A stretch of DNA of 54,784 nt from an uncultured Clostridia bacterium (GTDB lineage: Bacteria; Bacillota; Clostridia; Christensenellales; UBA1242), in the NCBI GenBank assembly GCA_947630075.1, contig CANRGF010000001.1:1-54784 (forward strand), in the 5' to 3' direction. Shown here piece by piece: positions 7,987-17,349 of this stretch. Every line of letters begins with the position of its first letter. Position 1 is the stretch's first letter. Below the pieces are notes generated by a model that saw only the letters and a program-made list of their open reading frames with translations, made no database searches and was not told the DNA's origin. The translations under genes and the position numbers were made by a program.

Positions 7987-9352
7987 CAAAGAATTTTACA
8001 AGTATGTTATTTTTTTTAAGATTTTTGCTATGTAAATTTTTTGTAAAACTGAAAAGAAAAAAGCCCTGATGATTATCAGGACTTTTCAATGGACTGTTGA
8101 ATGTGATTTCAATTTCGTCATCAAATGCTTTAATTTCTTTAATTGCGTAATCTATAAGCATTTTGGGTTCAAGCTTTATTGCTTGTATGTAATATTCTTT
8201 AATTTCTTGTTTAGTTAACTTTACATTTGTTTTATTCTTTTCAATCAATATCAATTTTTCCAATTCTTCTATTTGCGTTTCTAACTCTTTCATTCGTTGA
8301 TTTGTTGTTTTGTTTATGATTCCGCTTTCTATCGCTTTCATAATGTTGTTTAAAATCGTTTTCGCTTCTTTTTGCTCATTCAACAGCGTTTTCAATGTTA
8401 AATTTATTTCTGTTGAATGTTCTTGTAATTTCATTAGATTGTTTATTAAAGTGTCAATGTATTTTGGCGAATTTAAAACATTTGTTATGCTTTCAATTAC
8501 AAAATTTTCTAATGTTTCTTTGCTTAATTTTAAAATTTCTTTTTCCGATAAAATTTGAGATTTATATAGATGTTTTTCATTATTGGGAAAGTATAATTGG
8601 TTTTCTAACAAGATGATTCCATTTGCATTAAAAAATTTTCTATATTCGGCCACAATTTCATCTATTGTTTTACACTTTTCATTTAAAGATTCATCCCACA
8701 ATTCATGATTTCCTAATACAAAAAAAGTTTTTGCAAAGAAATATTCTTCGTTATATAGTTTGAAAAACATTTTTAAAATTTCAAAGTTGAATGAAACATC
8801 CCCCACAAACAATATATTTTTATCACTACTCCAATGAAGTATGCTAGATTTAAGCGATTTTACAATATCTCTTAGATATTCAATTATCTCATTCTTATTA
8901 ACAGATTCTTTAAACTCTAAAAATAATTTATGATTTAAATGCAAATCGCTTATGTAAAATATTAAAAAATCATTATCATTCTCTAGGTCATCTTGAGACA
9001 ATCTTCTTGGAGCAATAAGTTCTAAAGAATTTGATGGTGTAAATTTTGCCAAAGGCAAGTCTTTACAAAATGCTTCATAAAATGCCGCATCATAAGTGCC
9101 TATTTTTATCATTGTCCTAGACGATAAAAGTGCATTTTTTAGGTTGTAATCTTTGGGATTGCAATCTCTAAAATCATATTCAATCAAATTCGCACCGTTC
9201 AAATTTTTCTTAACAGCTAAGTAAAATTCATCAAATGTTTTGTATGTTGATTCAATCTTATCTGCAAAACAGCCTAAATCTGCATTGTTCTTTATCACAT
9301 GAAACAAATTATCATCTTTTGAATAATATTTCTTGGTTATAATGTATCCCAA
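7982..9352 (-). CDS. in-frame fusion: calcineurin-like metallophosphoesterase joined to C-terminal half of a large serine recombinase
   Basis: From the TTG at 9352 (456 residues), the first ~280 residues hold metallophosphoesterase motifs: SDLHLNH (Asp136, His138), VGDVS (Gly184-Asp185) and LGNHE (214-217). The rest is not phosphoesterase. The signature NIMKAIE-x-GII-x-KTT-x-QR, a long coiled coil, LTKQEI, then DDEIEITFNSP and PDNHQGF are hallmarks of the distal part of large serine recombinases. The recombinase catalytic, recombinase and zinc-ribbon domains are absent, and the junction lies near 8480-8530. The TTG is chosen because AAGGGGG precedes it by 5 nt. The upstream in-frame ATG 9376 overlaps a TATAAT -10 box (9380-9375), so it should not be in the mRNA. 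The gene is probably a deletion scar, and phosphoesterase activity is uncertain because the usual downstream GxH motif is missing. Confidence 0.85.
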   Translation of the reverse strand: MGYIITKKYYSKDDNLFHVIKNNADLGCFADKIESTYKTFDEFYLAVKKNLNGANLIEYDFRDCNPKDYNLKNALLSSRTMIKIGTYDAAFYEAFCKDLPLAKFTPSNSLELIAPRRLSQDDLENDNDFLIFYISDLHLNHKLFLEFKESVNKNEIIEYLRDIVKSLKSSILHWSSDKNILFVGDVSFNFEILKMFFKLYNEEYFFAKTFFVLGNHELWDESLNEKCKTIDEIVAEYRKFFNANGIILLENQLYFPNNEKHLYKSQILSEKEILKLSKETLENFVIESITNVLNSPKYIDTLINNLMKLQEHSTEINLTLKTLLNEQKEAKTILNNIMKAIESGIINKTTNQRMKELETQIEELEKLILIEKNKTNVKLTKQEIKEYYIQAIKLEPKMLIDYAIKEIKAFDDEIEITFNSPLKSPDNHQGFFLFSFTKNLHSKNLKKNNILVKFFA

Positions 9353-9496
9353 AAGGACCCCCTTATTTTTAATCATTATAACACAGATTTATTTTTTTTG
9401 ATAAGCAAAAATGTTCAATTTAAGTCTTTTAATGTCGGGTTTTGATAATTTAGTGATCATTATATAAATATTTCTAAAATATTTTTAAAAAAATCG

Positions 9497-9523
9497 TTGA
9501 AATGTGAAAAAATGTGATATAAT
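9497..9523 (+). promoter_or_regulatory. promoter of the COG0523 GTPase gene
   Basis: TTGAAA (9497-9502), 15-nt spacer, then TGA-TATAAT (9515-9523), an extended -10. No convincing Zur-type palindrome was seen. Confidence 0.65.
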
Positions 9524-9547
9524 TATACGAGATTTAAAGGAGATATT

Positions 9548-10762
9548 ATGAAAGAGTTTAAAACTATTCCTATCACACTTGTAACGGGTTATCTTGGCAG
9601 TGGCAAAACCACGCTTTTAAACCACATCTTGGCAAACACTAAGGGTTATAAGGTGGCTGTTATAGTGAACGATATTGGCGAAGTGAATATTGATGCCGAC
9701 CTAATTGAAAAAGGCGGAATTGTAAACAAAAAAGAAGAAAGCCTGGTTGCCCTTCAAAACGGATGCATTTGCTGCACGCTAAGAAAAGATTTAATTGAGC
9801 AGTTGCACGAAATCATCAAGCAAAAGAGATTTGACCACATCATTATTGAAGCGAGTGGCATTTGCGAGCCCATTCCTATTGCGCAAACAATCAATTTTTT
9901 AACTGACAGCTTTAAAAAGCAAGGAATGCCAATTTTCTGCAAACTTGATGCCATTGTTAGCGTTGTGGACACACTGCGCATGGTGCAAGAATTTGGCTGT
10001 GGCGATGAACTTTTGAAAAAGGATATTGAAGAAGACGACATCGAAAATCTTGTTATCCAACAGATTGAATTTTGCGACATATTAATCATGAACAAAGTGA
10101 GCGATGTTAGTGCAGATGAATTAAAGCGTGTGAAACGCATAATCAAGAGCCTTCAACCAAAAGCCAAGTTGATTGAAGCGGACTATTCTAATGTGGACCT
10201 AAGCGAGATTTTAGACACCAACTTATTTGACATGGAAAATGTGCTCACTTCTGCTGGCTGGTTCCAGGAAATTGACAAAGACATTGACGATGATGACCAT
10301 GATGAAGATGAGGACGAAGATGAAGATGATGACGAGAGCGAGCATCACGAACACAATCACCACCATCATCACCACCACGACCACGAAGGCGGTGAAACGG
10401 AAGAATATGGCATTGGCACATTTGTTTACTATCGCAGGCGTCCGTTTGACAGACTAAAATTTGAAAATTGGGCAAATAATGACTACGGCAAGCAGATAAT
10501 CCGCACAAAGGGTTTGGTTTATTTCACCAACGATAAAAACATGAGTTATATTTACGAGCAAGCGGGAAGGCAAAGAATGCTTAGCGAGAATGGTCCGTGG
10601 TATGCCACTCTGCCAAAATATCAAATTGAGCAACTGCTTTTAAACGATGAAAAATTCCGCCACGATTGGGACGAAACCTATGGCGATAGAATGATAAAAC
10701 TTGTGTTTATCGGCCAACATATCAACAAGGCAAAGATAACTGAAGAGCTAGATAAAATTTAG
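9548..10762 (+). CDS. COG0523/CobW-family G3E GTPase, probable metal chaperone
   Basis: A 404-residue P-loop GTPase. Walker A GYLGSGKT is at 14-21, the metal-binding CxCC motif (Cys73, Cys75, Cys76) follows, and an IIEASGI Walker B-like segment and NKVS (variant NKxD) come next. The C-terminal CobW_C half begins after residue 290. Between the domains is a long Asp/Glu run and then a His-rich run (near 260-285), a typical Zn2+/Ni2+-binding linker. Members of this family insert or deliver metals, often zinc, to client proteins in the cytosol. The client is unknown here. The gene is monocistronic, with AAAGGAG before ATG 9548 and a terminator behind. Confidence 0.9.
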   Translation: MKEFKTIPITLVTGYLGSGKTTLLNHILANTKGYKVAVIVNDIGEVNIDADLIEKGGIVNKKEESLVALQNGCICCTLRKDLIEQLHEIIKQKRFDHIIIEASGICEPIPIAQTINFLTDSFKKQGMPIFCKLDAIVSVVDTLRMVQEFGCGDELLKKDIEEDDIENLVIQQIEFCDILIMNKVSDVSADELKRVKRIIKSLQPKAKLIEADYSNVDLSEILDTNLFDMENVLTSAGWFQEIDKDIDDDDHDEDEDEDEDDDESEHHEHNHHHHHHHDHEGGETEEYGIGTFVYYRRRPFDRLKFENWANNDYGKQIIRTKGLVYFTNDKNMSYIYEQAGRQRMLSENGPWYATLPKYQIEQLLLNDEKFRHDWDETYGDRMIKLVFIGQHINKAKITEELDKI

Positions 10763-10771
10763 TGTTGTAAG

Positions 10772-10799
10772 AAAAAAAGCGGATTGCCCCGCTTTTTTT
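10772..10799 (+). terminator. intrinsic terminator after the GTPase gene
   Basis: AAAAAGCGG / CCGCTTTTT hairpin followed by a T run. Its symmetric A/T flanks could also serve the minus strand. Confidence 0.8.
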
Positions 10800-10810
10800 A
10801 ATTATGCAAT

Positions 10811-10833
10811 AAAAAAACGAGCCTAAGCTCGTT
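10811..10833 (-). terminator. intrinsic terminator of the 159-aa gene
   Basis: AACGAGC (10816-10822) pairs with GCTCGTT (10827-10833), loop CTAA. On the minus strand T7 follows. It overlaps the stop codon of the gene it ends. Confidence 0.8.
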
Positions 10834-11311
10834 AAATTCCTGCAGTAACTTTATTTGCTTTTGATTTTTTAGTTTTAGCAGCAGGCTTTTTAGCCGATTT
10901 CTTGGTGCCATAATCAATGTCGCCTATAATTTGACCAGATGGGCTTGCTGCCAATTTGGCATGGTCTAGGTCTGCAATCATTTGATTTAACAACTCTTCA
11001 AAGCCGCACATCTCTGCCACATAAGAAGCGTCCGCTTTGCCAAAAGCCTTATAAACAGCTTCCAAAAATTGATAGTTGAACGCTCTATCTGATTTAAGAT
11101 ATTTGTGAATATACTGATAAAAATAATTTTTGCAAAGGCGTGGTTTTTGAGTTTTGCCTGCAGCTTCAATCAAAAATCCCCTATCATTTAGCAAAATGCC
11201 AAACTTTTCAATGGATTTGTGGTCATAACCAGCCAAAATGCCTGCTGCTTCGCGCTTTTCCTCGCTGAAAATTTCAGTTTTCTTCTTGATTAATTTTTTT
11301 GAACTTTCCAT
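10832..11311 (-). CDS. hypothetical protein with basic Lys/Ala-rich tail (159 aa)
   Basis: A soluble, helical protein of unrecognised family. The first 120 residues are mixed charge with several aromatic residues (KNYFYQYIHKYLKSDRAFNY region). The last 25 are Lys/Ala/Pro repeats of the kind seen in histone H1-like or ribosome-associated proteins, so a nucleic-acid contact is likely. AAAGGAG precedes ATG 11311. It is monocistronic, convergent with the GTPase gene and divergent from pth. Confidence 0.65.
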   Translation of the reverse strand: MESSKKLIKKKTEIFSEEKREAAGILAGYDHKSIEKFGILLNDRGFLIEAAGKTQKPRLCKNYFYQYIHKYLKSDRAFNYQFLEAVYKAFGKADASYVAEMCGFEELLNQMIADLDHAKLAASPSGQIIGDIDYGTKKSAKKPAAKTKKSKANKVTAGI

Positions 11312-11461
11312 GGTTTCTCCTTTGTTAATTGATTTATTTATTATATCTTAAAATTTTTAGTTGTCAAGCGTAAATTAAAATTTTATTGAAATTTTCTCTT
11401 AATTTATTATATGCACTTTAAACATTTTGACCTAATTAGCCACAAAAACCCAATTAATGTG

Positions 11462-11489
11462 TTGAAAATTTGAATTTATATGTTATAAT
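11462..11489 (+). promoter_or_regulatory. pth promoter, leaderless arrangement
   Basis: TTGAAA (11462-11467), 16-nt spacer, TGT-TATAAT (-10 at 11484-11489). The -10 ends 6 nt before ATG 11496, so transcription should begin at the start codon. There is no Shine-Dalgarno. Confidence 0.75.
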
Positions 11490-11495
11490 ATAACT

Positions 11496-12026
11496 ATGAA
11501 AATAATAGTTGGACTGGGCAATCCAGATGGAAAATATAAAAACACATATCATAATGTTGGTTTCAGCGTTGTGGATTTTTTTGCACAACAAAAACACTTA
11601 AAATTTAGCACAAAAAAGTGCAAGGCTGAAATTGCCGTTGCAGATGATTTTGTGCTTGCCAAACCGCAAACATACATGAATTTAAGCGGTGATAGTGTGG
11701 CAGAATTAAAAAAATATTATAAAGCAAAGTTGGAAGACATTTTGATTGTTCTTGACGATATAGACCAGCCAAAAGGTAGGGTGCGTTTTCGTCTGTCCGG
11801 CTCAGCAGGCACGCACAATGGCTTGAGAGATATTGTGGCAAAGGTGGGCAGCACTCCTCGTTTGCGCGTGGGCATTGGGCGAGATGCTTCAATGGATTTA
11901 AGAGATTATGTGCTCAGCGTGATAGACCAGCCAAGCCAAGAAATCCTTGCTCTATCAAGAGAGCACGCGTGCGATTTGATTGAAAAGTTTATAAGCGGTG
12001 AATTATGCCAAGATATAACGATTTAG
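11496..12026 (+). CDS. pth: peptidyl-tRNA hydrolase
   Basis: At 176 residues it has normal Pth size. It begins with IVGLGNPDGKY, then NTYHNVGF containing the catalytic His, KPQTYMNLSG, DDIDQPKGRVR and the GSAGTHNGLR loop with the conserved Asn/His. It hydrolyses peptidyl-tRNA released from stalled ribosomes in the cytosol. The start is fixed by the family N-terminus, yet no ribosome site precedes it and a -10 box ends 6 nt upstream. Its 3' end overlaps mfd by 22 nt, so pth-mfd is one transcription unit, the same order as in Bacillus. Confidence 0.97.
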   Translation: MKIIVGLGNPDGKYKNTYHNVGFSVVDFFAQQKHLKFSTKKCKAEIAVADDFVLAKPQTYMNLSGDSVAELKKYYKAKLEDILIVLDDIDQPKGRVRFRLSGSAGTHNGLRDIVAKVGSTPRLRVGIGRDASMDLRDYVLSVIDQPSQEILALSREHACDLIEKFISGELCQDITI

Positions 12027-15000
12027 CAAAGGCAGGTTCTGCCCCAATTTTCTGCCACAATATAGGTTTTGGAGAGAGTGGTGCTGTTTTATCAAAAATA
12101 AAATCTGCCGTTGCAATTTTCCCAAACATTGTTGAAGCAAGAAACATGAAATCTCAACTTGACGCTCTCAATAAAGATTGCGTGATTATTGACGATTTCG
12201 ACAAACCCTTCACACTTTCAAAATTTCAAAGTGAAGACAATAAATATGATTTAATAAATGCTCTTTTTCATCTATGTTATTTCAACACAATCGTTTTAAC
12301 CACTCCCGAATTTTTCTTTATGTCCTTATTAGATTTTGATGTTTTTAAGTCCAAGGTTTTCGAAATAAAAAAAGGTGGAGATTATAAAATTGAAGACCTT
12401 GAAAAATCACTTGCCCAAATTGGTTATAAAAAAGTGGACAGCGTAACATCTCGTGGCGAGTTTGCAAGAAGGGGCGATATTTTAGACATCTTCAACACAA
12501 TTAGTCCGCACCCCACCCGCTTTGATTTCTTTGACACCTTGGTTGAAAAAATAAACAATTTCGATGCGCTAACATTTGAAAAATTAGATGAGTTGGAAAG
12601 CGTTAAAATTGCGCCAAACAGTCTAACAATGTTTTTAGATAAACCCGCCATCATCAAAAAATTATCCTCTCTTCAAAATGAAAATAATTTGTTTTTTGAT
12701 TTGATTGGCTTAGTTGAGCGGGACGAAAATGTGCCGCTAGAATTTTTACTTTTTTCAAACAGTGTTATAAATGCTTTCAACTTAAATGTGCCAATCGCAA
12801 TTTCAAATTGTTTGGAAGTGGAAAGCAAAACAAACAAACTTTTAACTTCGATTAATGAACGAATTGAAAATGTGTTTAAATCAAAAAAGGTGGAAAATTT
12901 TTATAAATTTAGTGAAAAATATATAAATTTTGATGAAATTTTAAAAAATTATGGCAATAATTTAATCTTTTTTGAAAATTTTGATATAAACACAATTGAA
13001 TTAAAACACAAATTATCATCTACTCCAATTCAAATAGATTTTCAAACAAAACACTTTTCAAATTATCTAAATAACCTTGACGCTTTAAAAAATGAATTGG
13101 TGGAAGATAAAAAAATTTATTTGTGCCTATCCAACCAAAACACCATTGCCACAATAAAAGATATTTTTTCAAAACTCAACATCAATTATTCAACCAATAA
13201 AAACTCAAAAGGAATTATCTTAACAGATTTAAACATTCCATATAATATTTGTTTTAAAGACGAAGATAAATACTACATCGGCGCATCAAACTTTGCTCAC
13301 AAAAAAGAAACAAAGACACAAAAAAAATCTCAAGTGAAATATCTGCCAAAGGCGGGCGAATATGTGGTGCACAATGTGCACGGCATTGGCAAGTGTGAAG
13401 GTGTGGTTAGTTTAAATGTGCAAGGCGTGGAAAAAGAGTTTTTCAAACTAACCTATCTAAAAGGCGACACTCTTTATGTGCCATGCGAAAATGCCGATGT
13501 GCTCACTCTTTACATGGCAGATGACGCAAATGTGAAATTAAACAAACTTGGTGGCAAAGAATTTGAAATGCAAAAAATTAAGGCTGCCAAAGCGATTGAA
13601 GAGATGAGCAAAGAGTTGATAGAACTCTATGCCAAGCGCAAAGCGAGCAAGGGCTTCAAATTTAGCGAAGACGACTATCTTTATCTTGAATTTGAAAATG
13701 CGTTTGAATATAGCGAAACGGCAGACCAACTTCAAGCCATTAGCGATGTTAAAAAAGATATGATTTCTGGCAAAGTGATGGATAGGCTGATTTGTGGAGA
13801 TGTTGGGTTTGGCAAAACAGAAGTGGCAATGCGCGCAATGTTTAAGGCGGTGGAAGATGGCAAACAAGTGGCAATCCTTGCCCCAACCACAATCCTTTCA
13901 ATGCAACACTATGAAACGGCAAAAAAGCGCACTGAAAATTTTGGCGTTGCTGTTGAAATGCTGAATAGGTTTAGGTCAGCTAAAGAGCAAAAAAAGATTG
14001 TGGAAGATCTAAAAAGTGGGAAAATCAATGTTATATGTGGCACGCACCGTCTTTTGAGTGAAGATGTGAAATTTAAAGACTTGGGACTGCTAATTTTGGA
14101 TGAAGAGCAGCGTTTTGGAGTTAAGGCAAAAGAGCAGATTAAACAGATGAAAAACAATGTTGATGTGCTCACTCTATCCGCCACCCCTATCCCGCGCACC
14201 TTGAGTATGTCGCTTATGAATATTCGTGATATAAGCATAATAAACACTCCGCCAACAAACCGCCTTCCAATTAAAACTTATGTGTTGGCATACGACGAAG
14301 ATGTGGTGGCAAACGCAATTAATGAAGAAATAAATCGTGGCGGGCAAGTGTTGGTTGTGTTTAACAACATCGAAAAGATTTATGCCTTTGCAGCACGCTT
14401 GCAAGACAAGGTGAACAATGAAAATGCCAAATTCGATGTGGCGCACGGGAGAATGACGGGTTTGGCTCTTGAAAATGCCATCAAACGGCTGTATGACCAC
14501 GAAACAAATGTGTTTGTGTCCACCACCCTAATCGAGAACGGAGTGGACTTGCCAAAAGCCAACACTTTGATTGTTATTGACAGCGACCACATGGGGCTTG
14601 GGCAGATGTATCAGTTGAGAGGAAGAGTTGGGCGCAACGGCGAGCAAGCGTATGCTTATTTTACCTACAAAAAAGATAAAGCACTCAGCGAAGAAGCGTC
14701 ATCAAGGCTGCAAGCGATTGCTGAAAACACAGAACTTGGCAGCGGCTTTAAGATTGCCATGCGAGATTTGCAAATTAGGGGTGCGGGCGAAATTTTAGGC
14801 AAAGTGCAGCACGGACACTTGATTAAGATTGGCTATGATATGTATCAAAAATTATTAAATGACACTCTGCGCCGTCTTTCAGGTGAAAAGGTGCTCACCG
14901 AGCGCGAAATTAAGATAGACATTGCCGTGCCAACAAAAATTCCTTATTCTTTCGTTGAGGACGAGGGTGAAAGGCTAAAAATTGTGGCAAAAATGGCAAA

Positions 15001-15325
15001 TATAACGGACAAAACTTCTGCAAAAGATGCTATTGCCGACCTAATTAAAGTGTATGGAAAACTGCCAAGAGAGATTTATAACCTTGCAAACATCGCCCTA
15101 ATAAAAGCGTTGGGCATAAGCAAGAGCGTTAAGCAGATAAGCATAAATAAATATAGCGGATCTATTGTTTTCTATGCAGATGTGGACACTCAGGCTCTGA
15201 TTAAAAAACTAAGCAATTTCAAGCATTTTAGGCTGGTGAACGCCGGCTTGCCAACAATTAGCCTAGATATGCATGAGTTTAGCGCACTAACAGCCATGAA
15301 CTATTTAATTGAGTTTTTGGGCTAA
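12005..15325 (+). CDS. mfd: transcription-repair coupling factor
   Basis: A 1106-residue Mfd. It has a degenerate UvrB-homology N-terminus, then the RNA-polymerase-interacting domain (YVVHNVHGIGKCEGV, near 455-470), and a RecG-like translocase with Walker A GDVGFGKTE and Walker B DEEQRFG. SATPIPRTL, QLRGRVGR and a TRCF C-terminal domain follow. It displaces RNA polymerase stalled at lesions and recruits UvrA. The start codon lies inside pth, with a weak GGTG site. The N-terminal third is markedly richer in Lys/Asn/Phe codons and A/T than the helicase half, which reflects weaker constraint. Confidence 0.96.
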   Translation: MPRYNDLAKAGSAPIFCHNIGFGESGAVLSKIKSAVAIFPNIVEARNMKSQLDALNKDCVIIDDFDKPFTLSKFQSEDNKYDLINALFHLCYFNTIVLTTPEFFFMSLLDFDVFKSKVFEIKKGGDYKIEDLEKSLAQIGYKKVDSVTSRGEFARRGDILDIFNTISPHPTRFDFFDTLVEKINNFDALTFEKLDELESVKIAPNSLTMFLDKPAIIKKLSSLQNENNLFFDLIGLVERDENVPLEFLLFSNSVINAFNLNVPIAISNCLEVESKTNKLLTSINERIENVFKSKKVENFYKFSEKYINFDEILKNYGNNLIFFENFDINTIELKHKLSSTPIQIDFQTKHFSNYLNNLDALKNELVEDKKIYLCLSNQNTIATIKDIFSKLNINYSTNKNSKGIILTDLNIPYNICFKDEDKYYIGASNFAHKKETKTQKKSQVKYLPKAGEYVVHNVHGIGKCEGVVSLNVQGVEKEFFKLTYLKGDTLYVPCENADVLTLYMADDANVKLNKLGGKEFEMQKIKAAKAIEEMSKELIELYAKRKASKGFKFSEDDYLYLEFENAFEYSETADQLQAISDVKKDMISGKVMDRLICGDVGFGKTEVAMRAMFKAVEDGKQVAILAPTTILSMQHYETAKKRTENFGVAVEMLNRFRSAKEQKKIVEDLKSGKINVICGTHRLLSEDVKFKDLGLLILDEEQRFGVKAKEQIKQMKNNVDVLTLSATPIPRTLSMSLMNIRDISIINTPPTNRLPIKTYVLAYDEDVVANAINEEINRGGQVLVVFNNIEKIYAFAARLQDKVNNENAKFDVAHGRMTGLALENAIKRLYDHETNVFVSTTLIENGVDLPKANTLIVIDSDHMGLGQMYQLRGRVGRNGEQAYAYFTYKKDKALSEEASSRLQAIAENTELGSGFKIAMRDLQIRGAGEILGKVQHGHLIKIGYDMYQKLLNDTLRRLSGEKVLTEREIKIDIAVPTKIPYSFVEDEGERLKIVAKMANITDKTSAKDAIADLIKVYGKLPREIYNLANIALIKALGISKSVKQISINKYSGSIVFYADVDTQALIKKLSNFKHFRLVNAGLPTISLDMHEFSALTAMNYLIEFLG

Positions 15326-15339
15326 AGCGCTCAAATCTC

Positions 15340-15368
15340 TTGCAATTTCTTATAAAATACGCTATAAT
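15340..15368 (+). promoter_or_regulatory. promoter of the PrsA-like lipoprotein gene
   Basis: TTGCAA (15340-15345), 17-nt spacer, TATAAT (15363-15368), just past the mfd stop codon. Confidence 0.7.
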
Positions 15369-15395
15369 AGTCAAATATTATATTGGAGTGATATC

Positions 15396-17321
15396 GTGAA
15401 AAAATTATCAGCATTAATTATTTGTTTTTTATTGATTTTAACTTGCGCCCTATCCGGCTGCGCGGGTTTTTCGGTTAATAGAGTTAAATACTACAACGAA
15501 GTTTTGGCAACTGTTGGTGATGAAGAAATCACTAGATATGAGCTTTTAAATGCTTATTCCAACCCTTCATACAATCAAAATTACTATAGTTCCACCGAAG
15601 ATGAGGCAGACGCTTTAAATAACACGCTAGACATGTTAATTAACAGGGAAGCCATCTACCAATATGCGGTTAATTTCAAGCCTAATGGTGGCGGAGCAAA
15701 CCCATACAAGCCAACCCCTTATCAGGTAAACAGCATGGTGGAGGACATTTTCTCTTCGCTTGATAGCCAACTAAGCACATACATCAGCGAAGCTAGAAAA
15801 GTTTATAAACTTAGCGATAAAACAGAGAGTGATGAGGAAAGCTCCACTAATGAGAGCAGCACAATTTATAAACTTGCAGACTACACTTACACCCCTCGTG
15901 CAACCTTAAGAAAAGTTACCACCACGGCTGGAGAAAAGCAAACTGTTAGTTATAAAATTTATTATGAAAAGACGCCAGAAAAGGCAAATTTTGAAAAACT
16001 TATTGATGATAAATTCTTAGAAAATCCTGCTTCGAGCGACATTGTGAAAGAAATCCAGAAAAAATACTTTGAAATTGGCAACGAAAAGGGCCATTTAATC
16101 ACAAATCTTGAAGAGTCGGATGGCGACAATGCAAACCTAATTTATGCTTACACAATCAAGAGACTATGTGCCCAACTGATAGACAATGAATATTATTTGA
16201 GAGATAAAAACGGCAAGCCTTATAGCAAAACCACTAACGATCTAATTTATAGGCTCATTGAAAGAATGTATGAGGACGAGCTTAAAAATGGTTATCTCAC
16301 AAATGTGGAAAATGTTTATTTGAGCGACCCAGACAATCTATCAGTGGACGCACTTATTGACGCATTTAAAGATGTTTATTCATACAATGTTCAAAAGTAT
16401 GCAGACGGGCATTTGAATAGTTATAATACAGACATTATCAGCACAAACACTGACGTTGAGCAAGTGTTCTATCACCCAAATGGCAAAGATGTGGCTAATT
16501 ATGGATATTTCCTTCACGCTTTGTTCCAATTCAGTGATGAAGATAAAGCTGCTCTTGGCGGATATAACGAAAGCACATATAAATTTAATAACGCTGATGA
16601 TGACGACTTCGTGAGCAAATTGCTAGACATTAAAGTTACTAAGCGCAATGAATATGGCATTGAAACAAGCAAAAACGAGCAAGGTAAAGATTTAACTCTT
16701 AGAGATGTGTTGAATAGCCAGCAATATAAAGACCTTATGGCAAAGCCTAACCTTGAAGAATTTGTGAAGTTTATGTTTAACTACACGCAAGACACTGCAA
16801 CTCTCACTTCTGGTGCTCCTTATGTGGTGGGAGATTACGATGAGAGCAACGGCGAAACCTTCTCTTCTCACAGCAGCATGCAAAAAGCATTCACAGATGA
16901 AGCAATCAAATTAATGAATTCCAATGCTGGTCCTATGAGCGTGCTAACCGAGGGTTCAGCAGTGGCAGACTTCTGCATCACTAGTTATGGCATCCACATT
17001 GTTTACTATGTAGGTCCTGTCTATTCAAACGATGTGCCTTATGCTTCACTTAATGGTGTGTATATGCAAACCGACAATAAATCAACAGACGCTCAGGGTT
17101 TATTAAACTTGAACAAATTATACCCTAACCCTGTTGCCGAACTTAGAGGCAAAACTTTATTTGATGTGTTGTTTGATATGGTTTATCCATCTTCTTCTAA
17201 TGGCTACACTTCTAATTCTCAATATTCAAGTTATCAAGAAGATTTGGCAAATAAGGCAAAAGAAATTTATAAGGTTACAAAATACACAGATAGGATTAAA
17301 GCCACTTCCACTTCGATTTAA
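15396..17321 (+). CDS. SurA/PrsA-like lipoprotein foldase
   Basis: Starting at GTG 15396, preceded by TTGGAGTG, gives 641 residues with a lipoprotein signal and lipobox LSGC (Cys22). An upstream in-frame ATG at 15309 lies inside mfd and before the promoter, so it is rejected. Residues ~35-60 (VLATVGDEEITRYELLNAY) match the SurA/PrsA N-terminal chaperone pattern. A GIHIVYYVG motif near the C-terminus resembles the last strand of a parvulin isomerase domain. It probably assists folding of exported proteins at the outer face of the membrane. It is about twice the length of Bacillus PrsA because of low-complexity acidic inserts. Isomerase activity is uncertain. Confidence 0.75.
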   Translation: MKKLSALIICFLLILTCALSGCAGFSVNRVKYYNEVLATVGDEEITRYELLNAYSNPSYNQNYYSSTEDEADALNNTLDMLINREAIYQYAVNFKPNGGGANPYKPTPYQVNSMVEDIFSSLDSQLSTYISEARKVYKLSDKTESDEESSTNESSTIYKLADYTYTPRATLRKVTTTAGEKQTVSYKIYYEKTPEKANFEKLIDDKFLENPASSDIVKEIQKKYFEIGNEKGHLITNLEESDGDNANLIYAYTIKRLCAQLIDNEYYLRDKNGKPYSKTTNDLIYRLIERMYEDELKNGYLTNVENVYLSDPDNLSVDALIDAFKDVYSYNVQKYADGHLNSYNTDIISTNTDVEQVFYHPNGKDVANYGYFLHALFQFSDEDKAALGGYNESTYKFNNADDDDFVSKLLDIKVTKRNEYGIETSKNEQGKDLTLRDVLNSQQYKDLMAKPNLEEFVKFMFNYTQDTATLTSGAPYVVGDYDESNGETFSSHSSMQKAFTDEAIKLMNSNAGPMSVLTEGSAVADFCITSYGIHIVYYVGPVYSNDVPYASLNGVYMQTDNKSTDAQGLLNLNKLYPNPVAELRGKTLFDVLFDMVYPSSSNGYTSNSQYSSYQEDLANKAKEIYKVTKYTDRIKATSTSI

Positions 17322-17349
17322 AAAAAACTCACTAAAAGTGAGTTTTTTT
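17321..17349. terminator. bidirectional terminator between the foldase and spoIIQ-like genes
   Basis: AAAAAACTCACT and AGTGAGTTTTTT pair around AAA, with T tracts in both directions between two convergent genes. Confidence 0.85.

Noticed and set aside
7848..8069. 73-codon plus-strand reading frame across the palindrome
   Set aside because: It is formed by the inverted-repeat arm and the antisense of the recombinase tail. No ribosome site.
10227..10508. His/Thr- and Arg/His-rich frames in the COG0523 linker
   Set aside because: They are shadows of the Asp/His-repeat codons of the real gene.
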